A DNA stretch of 19,343 bases from Verrucomicrobiota bacterium (GTDB lineage: Bacteria; Verrucomicrobiota; Verrucomicrobiia; Limisphaerales; JAEYXS01), in assembly GCA_023431185.1 (NCBI GenBank), contig JAEYXS010000119.1:1-19343 (forward strand). Reading direction: 5' to 3'. Below, one piece after another: positions 1-6,347 of this stretch. The first letter of the stretch is position 1. Every line of letters starts with the position of its first letter. The position numbers and the translations under genes are program-made. Under the pieces are notes generated by a model. The model had not been told where the DNA came from. It did not search any database and saw only the letters and a program-made list of their open reading frames with translations.

Positions 1-17
1 CCAACGCCTCGCGCTTG

Positions 18-74
18 GCTGATATACTCATGCTCGGTAGTTCGGTAACCACCATTATGAGTCAACGTATCAGC
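18..74. other. Bipartite inverted repeat (long imperfect hairpin)
   Basis: GCTGATA (18-24) pairs perfectly with TATCAGC (68-74), and inside it ACTCAT (26-31) pairs with ATGAGT (57-62). This gives 13 pairs with a small internal loop. No T-run follows, so it is not a standard intrinsic terminator. It could be the 3' part of a structured RNA, an mRNA end, or an operator region upstream of rpsA. The gene to its left lies outside the window. Confidence 0.35.
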
Positions 75-152
75 GGACTCCACGTCCACCTCCCAGCTCC
101 GGTAACATTTAATTTGAGTCAACTCGCGGTTACAAAGGGCTGAAAAAGTCGC

Positions 153-180
153 TTGCACGGGGGTTTTCAATCTATACTAT
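153..180 (+). promoter_or_regulatory. Putative sigma70-type promoter of rpsA
   Basis: TTGCAC at 153-158 and TACTAT at 175-180 are separated by 16 bp. The register TATACT (173-178) is an alternative -10 with 14-bp spacing. Transcription would start near 187, giving an untranslated leader of about 200 nt before the rpsA start at 385. The match to consensus is moderate, and no other candidate in the 384 bases before rpsA looked better. Confidence 0.4.
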
Positions 181-185
181 CGCTC

Positions 186-384
186 CTTGCCTGAACGCCG
201 CGTGTGCGGATGTTCATTGAGGCTGAGAAAAATAAGTTAACCAGGTAACCTAACCTCTAACCCTCCGTTGCCACGCAACGTTCGGTCAGTTAGGCAATCG
301 GAGTCCCTCTCAAGGCGCATTCGTCGCCTTTTCTGGATACTCCTTCCTGTCAGTTAGTCACAAGTCAGTCAGTATTACATTGTT
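186..384 (+). promoter_or_regulatory. rpsA mRNA leader with competing stems and terminator-like hairpin
   Basis: This is about 200 nt without an ORF. CTCCG-TTGCC (263-272) can pair with GGCAA-t-CGGAG (293-303), ten pairs with one bulge. CGTTGC (266-271) can instead pair with GCAACG (275-280) around a CAC loop, and the two folds are mutually exclusive. Downstream, AAGGCG (312-317) pairs with CGCCTT (325-330) and runs into TTTT (329-332), a weak terminator-like hairpin. The arrangement fits an attenuator or an autogenous control leader, as ribosomal protein operons often have. No Shine-Dalgarno sequence precedes the rpsA start. The regulatory role is inferred. Confidence 0.4.
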
Positions 385-2058
385 ATGTTAACGATGGAAG
401 AAGCCCTGAAGCAGCACTCGATGAAGTTTGCTGCCGGGGAAATAGTCAAAGGAACTGTCATCGAAGTCCGCCCGAAAGAAGTCATGGTGGACATCGGTTA
501 CAAGAGTGAAGGTGTCATCCCGGCGAATGAGTTCGACGATATCAAAACCGTCAAACTCGGTGACTTGATCGATGTCTTGATCGAGCGTCTCGAAGACAAG
601 GACGGCATGGTCGTCCTGTCGAAGGAGAAGGCCGAGTTCAAACAGAACTGGGAGAAGATCGTCAACACCGCCAACGAAGGCATCACGGTCATGGGCAAGG
701 TCAAAGCCGTGGTCAAGGGTGGCTTGCTCGTCAACATCGGTGTGGAGGCGTTCCTCCCGGCGTCCCAAGTGGACATCGTGCCGCCGAAGAATCTCGCGAT
801 CTTCGTGGGCAATACGTATGAATTTAAGGTGGTCAAGATCAACCAGGACCGTCAGAACGTCGTTCTGTCACGTCGTGAGTTGATCGAAGCCGAACGCAAC
901 AACCGCCGCTCGGCGTTGCTCTCGGAGATGGTTCCGGGCGACGTCCGCAAGGGCACGGTCAAGAACATCACCGACTTCGGTGCGTTCATCGACCTCAATG
1001 GTTTGGACGGCTTGCTGCACATCACGGACATGTCCTGGGGTCGCATCGGCCACCCGAGCGAGATGGTCAAGGTCGGTCAGGAGATCGACGTGGTCGTCCT
1101 CGACATCAACCGCGAGAAGGAACGCGTCAGCCTCGGCCTCAAGCAGAAGAGCGCGAATCCGTGGGACGCGATCGAGAACAAGTTCCCGGTGGGAACGAAG
1201 GTCAAGGGCAAGGTGGTCAACCTGGTGCCGTATGGCGCGTTCGTGGAACTCGAACCCGGTGTGGAAGGTCTCGTGCACGTCACGGAACTGTCCTGGACCA
1301 AGCGCATCGCCAAGCCCTCTGACGTCCTCAAAGTGGACCAGGAGATCGAGGCGGTCGTGCTCGGCATCAACCGCGAGGAGCAGAAGATCTCCCTCGGTGT
1401 GCGTCAGCTCGAGACGAATCCTTGGGACCAGGCGGTCACCAAGTATCCGGTGGGCACGAAGATCAAGGGCAAGGTGCGCAACCTCACCAGCTACGGCGCG
1501 TTCGTCGAGCTGGAAGAAGGTTTGGACGGCATGGTGCACGTGTCCGACATCTCCTGGACCCGCAAGATCAATCATCCTTCCGAAGTCCTCAAGAAGGGCG
1601 ACGAAGTGGAGGCCGTGGTGCTCGAGCTCGACAAGGGCAACCAGCGCATCTCGCTCGGTGTGAAGCAACTTGGCGAAGATCCGTGGAGCAACATCGACAA
1701 GTTCTACAAAGTCGGCGACCTCGTCACCGGCAAGGTCACGAAGCTCGCGAGCTTCGGTGCGTTCGTGGGCCTGGCTCACGACATCGATGGCTTGGTGCAT
1801 ATCTCCCAGGTCAGCGAAGAGCGCGTGGACAAGATCAAGAACGTGTTGAAGGTTGACCAGGACGTCACCGCGCGCGTGATCAAGATCGACAAGGCGGATC
1901 GCCGCATCGGTCTGTCCATCAAGGCCGCGAACTACTCCACCGAGCAGTTGAAGGAAGAGCAGAAGCTGCTCGACCAGCTCAAGCCCGGTGAAGATCTCGT
2001 GGCACTGCAGCACGCGTTCGACGCCGCTGACGAGATCGTTCGTCGCGACGACGAATAA
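385..2058 (+). CDS. rpsA: 30S ribosomal protein S1
   Basis: S1 is the large mRNA-binding protein of the small ribosomal subunit; it helps load messages onto the ribosome, especially those with weak Shine-Dalgarno sequences. The 557-aa product has six S1 (OB-fold) repeats at roughly residues 17-83, 99-165, 185-254, 269-341, 356-428 and 443-513. Repeats 3-6 carry the typical GxVxxxxxFGAFVxL...GLVHxS pattern, and repeats 1-2 are the divergent ribosome-binding type. Length and domain count match the classical proteobacterial S1. The start at 385 lacks a clear Shine-Dalgarno; a second ATG at 394 would remove only three residues. A long leader precedes the gene and a strong terminator follows, so it appears monocistronic. 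The highly acidic C-terminal tail (residues 514-557) is unassigned. Confidence 0.96.
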   Translation: MLTMEEALKQHSMKFAAGEIVKGTVIEVRPKEVMVDIGYKSEGVIPANEFDDIKTVKLGDLIDVLIERLEDKDGMVVLSKEKAEFKQNWEKIVNTANEGITVMGKVKAVVKGGLLVNIGVEAFLPASQVDIVPPKNLAIFVGNTYEFKVVKINQDRQNVVLSRRELIEAERNNRRSALLSEMVPGDVRKGTVKNITDFGAFIDLNGLDGLLHITDMSWGRIGHPSEMVKVGQEIDVVVLDINREKERVSLGLKQKSANPWDAIENKFPVGTKVKGKVVNLVPYGAFVELEPGVEGLVHVTELSWTKRIAKPSDVLKVDQEIEAVVLGINREEQKISLGVRQLETNPWDQAVTKYPVGTKIKGKVRNLTSYGAFVELEEGLDGMVHVSDISWTRKINHPSEVLKKGDEVEAVVLELDKGNQRISLGVKQLGEDPWSNIDKFYKVGDLVTGKVTKLASFGAFVGLAHDIDGLVHISQVSEERVDKIKNVLKVDQDVTARVIKIDKADRRIGLSIKAANYSTEQLKEEQKLLDQLKPGEDLVALQHAFDAADEIVRRDDE

Positions 2059-2085
2059 GCCACGTGTCACAAGCGAATTCAAGAG

Positions 2086-2118
2086 CCGGCGGATCCGCAA
2101 GGGTCCGCCGGTTTTCCT
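2086..2118 (+). terminator. Intrinsic terminator of rpsA
   Basis: CCGGCGGA (2086-2093) pairs perfectly with TCCGCCGG (2104-2111) around a 10-nt loop, followed by TTTTCCTTT. It lies 28 nt after the rpsA stop codon. Confidence 0.9.
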
Positions 2119-2124
2119 TTAGGA

Positions 2125-2302
2125 CGGTAGGGCGAGACTCTGTCGAGTCCTGACCAATCCTTGTCGCATTCGTCAATCAGACGCAGCGCATGGAAAGAGC
2201 GGTCAGACTCTCAATGGCTGATTGGCATGGCAAGTTTACCACTGATTTTACTTGGGCATTTCAAGGATTGGTTTGGGATCGCGAGAGACGCTCGCCCTAC
2301 CG
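2125..2302. mobile_element. 178-bp MITE-like/REP-like element with nested inverted repeats
   Basis: The ends are perfect 12-bp inverted repeats, CGGTAGGGCGAG (2125-2136) and CTCGCCCTACCG (2291-2302). A second perfect 11-bp pair lies inside, ACCAATCCTTG (2153-2163) with CAAGGATTGGT (2262-2272). A third 7-bp pair is nested further in, CAATCAG (2174-2180) with CTGATTG (2218-2224). The whole unit can fold into one long interrupted hairpin. It fills the gap between two terminators (rpsA and the Cys-rich gene) and has no convincing ORF. No target duplication is obvious. A non-autonomous transposon or dispersed palindromic repeat is the most likely reading, but a structured non-coding RNA is possible. 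Confidence 0.6.
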
Positions 2303-2311
2303 GTACATTAA

Positions 2312-2341
2312 AAACAGGCCAACCCGGAGGTTGGCCTGTTT
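2312..2341 (-). terminator. Intrinsic terminator of the Cys-rich protein gene
   Basis: AAACAGGCCAACC (2312-2324) pairs over 13 bp with GGTTGGCCTGTTT (2329-2341) around a 4-nt loop. On the minus strand the stem ends in a run of T residues (positions 2314-2309). It starts about 20 nt past the stop of the minus-strand gene. Confidence 0.85.
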
Positions 2342-2360
2342 GGCAACTGTAAGGCAGAAC

Positions 2361-2567
2361 TTAGGAGTTCTTGCCGCCGCACTTCTCGCAGTTCTTGCCA
2401 GCCTTCTGGGCTTCCACGCAGCAAGGATGCTCGCATTTCTTGCCAGCTTTTTCAGCCTTGGCGCAGCAGCCGCCGGCTTTGCCTTTCGGCTTCTTGTCTT
2501 CGGCTTGGGCCACTGTGGCGAGGGACACGGCCATGGCAACGATGGCCAGTACTTTGATGAGCTTCAT
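2361..2567 (-). CDS. Small exported Cys-rich protein, putative metal binder
   Basis: This 68-aa product is not assigned to a named family. Residues 1-22 form a clean Sec signal peptide ending AQA, so the mature part is about 46 residues and very rich in Lys and Cys. Seven cysteines (34, 35, 45, 49, 50, 60, 63) are arranged as two copies of CC-x9-C, CCAKAEKAGKKC (34-45) and CCVEAQKAGKNC (49-60), followed by a final CEKC. This internal duplication suggests soft-metal binding or disulfide-linked folding outside the cytoplasm; the function is inferred. The start is supported by AAAGG eight nt upstream. The gene has its own promoter and terminator and so is a single-gene unit. It could also be a stress-induced periplasmic metallothionein-like peptide. 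Confidence 0.8.
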   Translation of the reverse strand: MKLIKVLAIVAMAVSLATVAQAEDKKPKGKAGGCCAKAEKAGKKCEHPCCVEAQKAGKNCEKCGGKNS

Positions 2568-2583
2568 ACGGTTAACCTTTGTT

Positions 2584-2602
2584 ACGGGTGATATCTACCC
2601 GT
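2584..2602 (-). promoter_or_regulatory. Hairpin next to the ribosome binding site of the Cys-rich gene
   Basis: ACGGGT (2584-2589) and ACCCGT (2597-2602) form a perfect 6-bp stem with a 7-nt loop. On the minus strand it lies three nt before the AAAGG ribosome binding site (2580-2576). It could affect translation or mRNA stability. Regulation is inferred. Confidence 0.35.
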
Positions 2603-2669
2603 GTCACCTCTGTTCATAGAAGCCCACGCTTACCCGGCGCAGGCAATGAACAGTTGGTAACTGGGTAAA

Positions 2670-2698
2670 CTTATACACCGGATTAGATGCCTGTCCAA
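2670..2698 (-). promoter_or_regulatory. Promoter of the Cys-rich protein gene
   Basis: On the minus strand, TTGGAC (2698-2693) and TATAAG (2675-2670) are separated by 17 bp. Transcription would begin near 2663, giving a leader of about 95 nt. The -10 and spacing are good and the -35 is partial. Confidence 0.5.
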
Positions 2699-2734
2699 TG
2701 GATTTTATTCCGCAAGTCGTTGATGTTCACATAT

Positions 2735-2751
2735 TTGCAAATCGTTTGCAA
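2735..2751. promoter_or_regulatory. Perfect 7-3-7 palindrome, operator-like
   Basis: TTGCAAA (2735-2741), TCG, TTTGCAA (2745-2751) form a perfect inverted repeat of the size bound by dimeric repressors. It sits about 37 bp upstream of the -35 of the Cys-rich gene and just past the terminator of the M16 operon. Binding by a regulator is inferred only. Confidence 0.35.
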
Positions 2752-2757
2752 GTAAAT

Positions 2758-2791
2758 AAAAGCCTCCACCCCAACCAGTTAAGCGGCTTTT
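2758..2791 (-). terminator. Intrinsic terminator of the M16 operon
   Basis: On the minus strand AAAAGCC (2791-2785) pairs with GGCTTTT (2764-2758) across a 20-nt loop, followed by ATTTACTT. It begins about 10 nt after the stop at 2802. Confidence 0.65.
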
Positions 2792-2801
2792 CTCAAGTAT
2801 T

Positions 2802-4301
2802 TTACTTCCCCACCGGCTGCATGGTCAGTGGATCGCGCAGCGGGACATCCACCAGCGGGCCTTTGCTCAGGTCCGTGAGTTTCACGGCGTGATTCGGGTG
2901 ACCTTTGAGGATGTCCTCTTTCTTGCCCACGATGAGAATGGCGATCTGGTCCTGCGTGAGATACTTCGCGGCCACGCGTTTCACTTCCGCGGCGTCCACG
3001 GCCTGCACTTTGTCACGATAGGTCTTCCAGTAGGTCGGGTCTTTCGCGTAACGGCCCGTGAACTCATCACTGGCGAAGGTGCCGGCGACTTGCGCGGCGG
3101 TGGCGAAGTTCTGCGGGAAGGTGTCGATGAAGGAACGCTTGGACGTGTTCAATTCTTCATCCGTCACCGGGGCCGTGGCCATCTTCTGGATCTCTTCCAG
3201 CACCAGTGAGGTCGCAAAGGGCACGGTGCCGGACTTCGATTGAAACGCGGCCACGAACGCCATGCGGTAATAGATACCGCCGGGGATGCCGGAGCCCGCC
3301 GAATACGCGAGGCCTTCATCCGAGCGCACGCGGTTCACGATGCGCGAGGTGAAGCCGCCACCACCGAGGATGTCGTTCATCACGGTGAGGGCGATGTAAT
3401 CCGGATTATCACGATACACGCCGGGGAGTTGCAGTGAGACGCGGCCTTGCGGGACGTCTTTGTCCACAAGGTAGATGCCGGGCTTCGCGAAGGTCACTTC
3501 ACTCGGCACCTTGGGCGGTTTCTCACCGGTGAAGGGCCAGTTGCTGAAAAGCTTTTCCAGCTTCGCCGTCAGCTCGGCGCGGTCGAAGTCACCGTTCACG
3601 GCGACGACGAAGTTGCCGGGATGAAACCATTTCTGGTGAAACGCCTTCAGGTCCGCCTGCGTGATCGAGTTGATGGAATCACCCGTCGGATGCTGGTTCA
3701 CGAAGAAGTTGTCACCGTAGAGCAGGTGGCGGCGTTCGCGCAGCTCGATGCCGGCGGAGTCGTCATTGCGCTGCTTCATCGCCTGCACAAGCTGTTGCTT
3801 GCGCAGGGTGATCTTGTCCTCCTGGAACTTCGGTGCGGTCAGCACCTCGCGGAGGATCTGCAAGCCCTCGTCCAAGTCCTTCGAAAGCAAGTTCAGCGTA
3901 ACGGTGCCTTGGGCCTCGGCGATGCCGGAGTTCAACTGGGCGGCGAGGAAGGCGAGGCGTTCATCCAGTTCTTCCGCGCTCTTGGAGGCGATGCCGCTTT
4001 TGGTGAGCAGATAACCGGTGAGTCCAGCCAGACCTTCCTTGCCCTTGGGGTTCAGGTAATCGCCCGTGCGCACGAGGATGCTGATATTCACCAGCGGCAA
4101 TTCGCGGTCCGGCACGAGGTAGGCGACGGGGCCGCTCTTCAAGACGGTGCGGTAATCCGCCGGGTTCGGCGCGTCATACTTGAGCGGTTTCACCGGCAGC
4201 TTCTCCGGGCGATCCGGGATGTCGGCGGCAAAAGCGGTGCTCGCGGTGGCGGCCAAGGTCATGGCCAGCCAGGTGCGGCGGTTCATCAGTGTGCCCTTCA
4301 T
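2802..4301 (-). CDS. M16 family peptidase-like protein, inactive (non-zinc) subunit
   Basis: This secreted 499-aa member of the M16 (insulinase/processing peptidase) family has a signal peptide ending near residue 25 (TAFA). It has the two-half M16 fold, with the glycine-rich loop GGGGFTSRI (about 313-321) and the C-terminal RSDEGLAYS segment (about 326-334). The zinc motif HxxEH is absent; the equivalent position reads GLTGY (93-97). In bacterial and mitochondrial M16 heterodimers one subunit is often inactive in this way and shapes the peptide-binding chamber. The gene overlaps its active partner by ATGA (4298-4301), so translation is probably coupled. A start at 4286, with AAGGG seven nt before it, is a good alternative and fits a shorter signal peptide. 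Peptidase partner function is inferred from family and context. Confidence 0.9.
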   Translation of the reverse strand: MKGTLMNRRTWLAMTLAATASTAFAADIPDRPEKLPVKPLKYDAPNPADYRTVLKSGPVAYLVPDRELPLVNISILVRTGDYLNPKGKEGLAGLTGYLLTKSGIASKSAEELDERLAFLAAQLNSGIAEAQGTVTLNLLSKDLDEGLQILREVLTAPKFQEDKITLRKQQLVQAMKQRNDDSAGIELRERRHLLYGDNFFVNQHPTGDSINSITQADLKAFHQKWFHPGNFVVAVNGDFDRAELTAKLEKLFSNWPFTGEKPPKVPSEVTFAKPGIYLVDKDVPQGRVSLQLPGVYRDNPDYIALTVMNDILGGGGFTSRIVNRVRSDEGLAYSAGSGIPGGIYYRMAFVAAFQSKSGTVPFATSLVLEEIQKMATAPVTDEELNTSKRSFIDTFPQNFATAAQVAGTFASDEFTGRYAKDPTYWKTYRDKVQAVDAAEVKRVAAKYLTQDQIAILIVGKKEDILKGHPNHAVKLTDLSKGPLVDVPLRDPLTMQPVGK

Positions 4302-6052
4302 TTCGTCCCTTTCTCCAAAGCGTTGATGCGGTCGGTCACGAGTTTCAGGTAGGTCTGCAGGAACGGCTTGTTCTTCGCGTCCGCGCCGCCCATCTGCTTG
4401 GTGATCTGCTCCTGTGCTTGCTTCAATTTCTCGATGCTCGCCTCCGCCTGGATGCTGCTCTGCACCTTGCGGATGACCGTCTTCTGCTCTTCGCTCAATC
4501 CGGCGAAGATGTCGTCGCCACCGGTGGGAGCCTTGCCCGGCTTGCGCGTGTAGGTGGCCACGGCGCGGTTCTCTTTCTTGAAATACTCGGTCACCACGCG
4601 CTTGACGTCATCAGCGGTGACGGCCTGGATCTTTTTCCCGCCTTCGTTGATCTCTTTCCAATCGCCGAAGCCCTCGTTGAAGATGAGCTGGAACAGGATG
4701 GCGTGGTTGTTCGCCAGCTTGCGGTATTCGCTGGCGGCGAAGTTGTTCTTCACCTTCTGGAGTTCGTCGTTGGAGACGGTCTCGTTCTGGAGCTTCTCGA
4801 TCTCCGCGTAGAGGGCGGCCTCGACGTCAGCGGGGGAAACGCCGTCCTTGCACTCGGCACCGAGGTTGAAGGCCCCGGCCCACTTGTAGGCATCCTGCCG
4901 GGCCCAAGTCTCCGTGGCGACCTGCTTGCCCAGCACCATGCCTTTGTAGAGACGGCCGGTGCGGGTGGAGAGGAGCTGGCCGAGGACTTTCAGCGCGTAC
5001 GAGTCCTTATGACCGAAGGGCACGGTGTGATACATGATATCGACCATCGGGTTCGCCTCCGCCTCGCCGTTCATGCGTTTCTCGCCGATCTGCTTCATCT
5101 CCAGTGTCACGACGTCCGGCGCGGGTTGCTTGCCTTTCGGGATGCGGCCGAAGTATCGCTCGCATAAAGCGGCGCATTCCTGGGTGTCGAAATCGCCCAC
5201 CAAAATGAGCGTGAGATTCTGTGGTTGATAATAGAGCGCGTAGAATTCATCTGCCTGCGCCTTGCTGATGGCCGGGATGTCCGAGGGCCAGCCGACCGTG
5301 GGCCAGGAGTAGGGATGCGATTCCCAGAACATGGCGTTGAACATCTCTTCCAGACGGCCCGTGGGTGTTGATTCCGTGCGCATGCGGCGCTCTTCGAACA
5401 CCACATCGCGTTCGGCGTAGAACTCGCGGAAGACGGGGCGCAGGAGGCGTTCGGACTCCATCCACATAAAGAATTCCAGACGGTTCGCCGGGACGGTGAT
5501 GAAGTAGGCCGTCATGTCCACGGACGTGAAGGCGTTCATCTGCGAGCCACCGGCGGCGGTATAGACGCGGTCGAACTCGTTCTTCACCATGATCTCGCGC
5601 TGCTGCTTGATCAGCTCGTTGAACTGTTTCTCCAGTTCCTTGTAGCGCGCGGTCTTGTTCTCCGGCTTGTAGGGGTCATCGATCTCGCCCTTGCGATAGA
5701 GGTCGCGCACCTTGGCCTCCTCGGCGCGCATCAGGTCGCGGACGCGCTCCTGTTCATTGATGATCTCCAGGTCCTTCTTGTAATCCTTGGTGCCGAGCGT
5801 GGGCGTGCCCTTGAACATCATGTGCTCGAAGAGATGGGCGATGCCGGTGATGCCGGGGCGCTCATTGGCGCTGCCGACGCGGGCGACCCAGCCGCCGGAG
5901 ATGGTGGGCTCCCCCTTGCGCGGCAGCATGAGGAGCTTCATGCCATTGGAGAGTTCCTTTTCCACCACGGACACCTGCTGGGCATGCCCGAGCGCCGTGC
6001 AGGCGACGAGACCGAGCAGGACAAAGAAGCGCGTAAGCCGTTTCATGGTCAT
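4298..6052 (-). CDS. Secreted zinc metallopeptidase, M16 family (active subunit)
   Basis: This 584-aa periplasmic or secreted peptidase has a signal peptide (cleavage near AQQ, residues 24-26). The inverted zinc motif is HLFEH (73-77), giving His73, Glu76 and His77, with the third ligand expected at Glu220 in DVVFEERRM. Between the motif and the usual NAFTS segment (173-177) there is an extra charged, probably coiled-coil insertion of about 75 residues (roughly 85-160), so the spacing to the third ligand is about 144 residues, not about 75. The usual C-terminal M16 domains follow. It is the first gene of a two-gene operon with the inactive partner. A second ATG at 6046 is an alternative start; neither has a Shine-Dalgarno sequence. 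The substrate is unknown, probably short or unfolded peptides. Confidence 0.93.
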   Translation of the reverse strand: MTMKRLTRFFVLLGLVACTALGHAQQVSVVEKELSNGMKLLMLPRKGEPTISGGWVARVGSANERPGITGIAHLFEHMMFKGTPTLGTKDYKKDLEIINEQERVRDLMRAEEAKVRDLYRKGEIDDPYKPENKTARYKELEKQFNELIKQQREIMVKNEFDRVYTAAGGSQMNAFTSVDMTAYFITVPANRLEFFMWMESERLLRPVFREFYAERDVVFEERRMRTESTPTGRLEEMFNAMFWESHPYSWPTVGWPSDIPAISKAQADEFYALYYQPQNLTLILVGDFDTQECAALCERYFGRIPKGKQPAPDVVTLEMKQIGEKRMNGEAEANPMVDIMYHTVPFGHKDSYALKVLGQLLSTRTGRLYKGMVLGKQVATETWARQDAYKWAGAFNLGAECKDGVSPADVEAALYAEIEKLQNETVSNDELQKVKNNFAASEYRKLANNHAILFQLIFNEGFGDWKEINEGGKKIQAVTADDVKRVVTEYFKKENRAVATYTRKPGKAPTGGDDIFAGLSEEQKTVIRKVQSSIQAEASIEKLKQAQEQITKQMGGADAKNKPFLQTYLKLVTDRINALEKGTK

Positions 6053-6061
6053 GGGTTTCAG

Positions 6062-6090
6062 ATCAAATCGATCAAATGAGATCAGGTCAA
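6062..6090 (-). promoter_or_regulatory. Promoter of the M16 operon
   Basis: On the minus strand TTGACC (6090-6085) and TTTGAT (6067-6062) are exactly 17 bp apart. A start site six to eight nt further on would fall at about 6056-6054, two to four nt before the ATG at 6052. This implies a leaderless or nearly leaderless message, which fits the lack of a Shine-Dalgarno sequence. The same stretch has a 9-10 bp repeat of GATCA (6061, 6070, 6080). Confidence 0.5.
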
Positions 6091-6206
6091 TTCGGTGCTA
6101 TGCGGCGCACTGTAGCGCAGGATGCGGGCGGATACAACTGTGGTTGCATGGCAGAGGATTGGACGCATCCGGCATGAATCCGTTCGATACATTTTAAAAG
6201 ACCGCA

Positions 6207-6323
6207 ATGAAACTTGTGCTGACGGCTCGTGCTTATGAATCACCTGTGCGGGACGGTGGGCAGGACAATTTGCTTGTGGGGGTGGCGTTGGGTTCGCACG
6301 ATGCGCTGGTGTTCCGCAATTGA
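6207..6323 (+). CDS. Possible 38-aa small ORF upstream of the membrane protein gene
   Basis: In the 295-bp gap between two divergent genes there is an ATG-started frame of 38 codons ending in TGA at 6321-6323, 24 nt before the next gene. The peptide starts MKLVLTARAY and ends HDALVFRN. It has no signal peptide, membrane segment or recognised motif, and no Shine-Dalgarno was seen. It might be a leader peptide, a remnant of a decayed gene, or chance. I see nothing else clear in this gap except the M16 promoter. Confidence 0.2.
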   Translation: MKLVLTARAYESPVRDGGQDNLLVGVALGSHDALVFRN

Positions 6324-6347
6324 TCTGCGGGACCGGCTTTAGCCCAG

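Noticed and set aside
1..130. A possible tRNA or other small RNA gene at the left edge
   Set aside because: No T-loop GTTCRANNC, no cloverleaf and no CCA end could be found. Only the hairpin and repeats are supported.
868..2100. A 410-codon minus-strand frame antisense to rpsA
   Set aside because: It mirrors the six S1 repeats with repeated HVHH/LDLR-type sequence. It is a shadow of the coding strand's codon bias.
3447..5167. Long plus-strand frames opposite the M16 genes
   Set aside because: No recognisable motif or start signal, and they follow the antisense of conserved M16 blocks.
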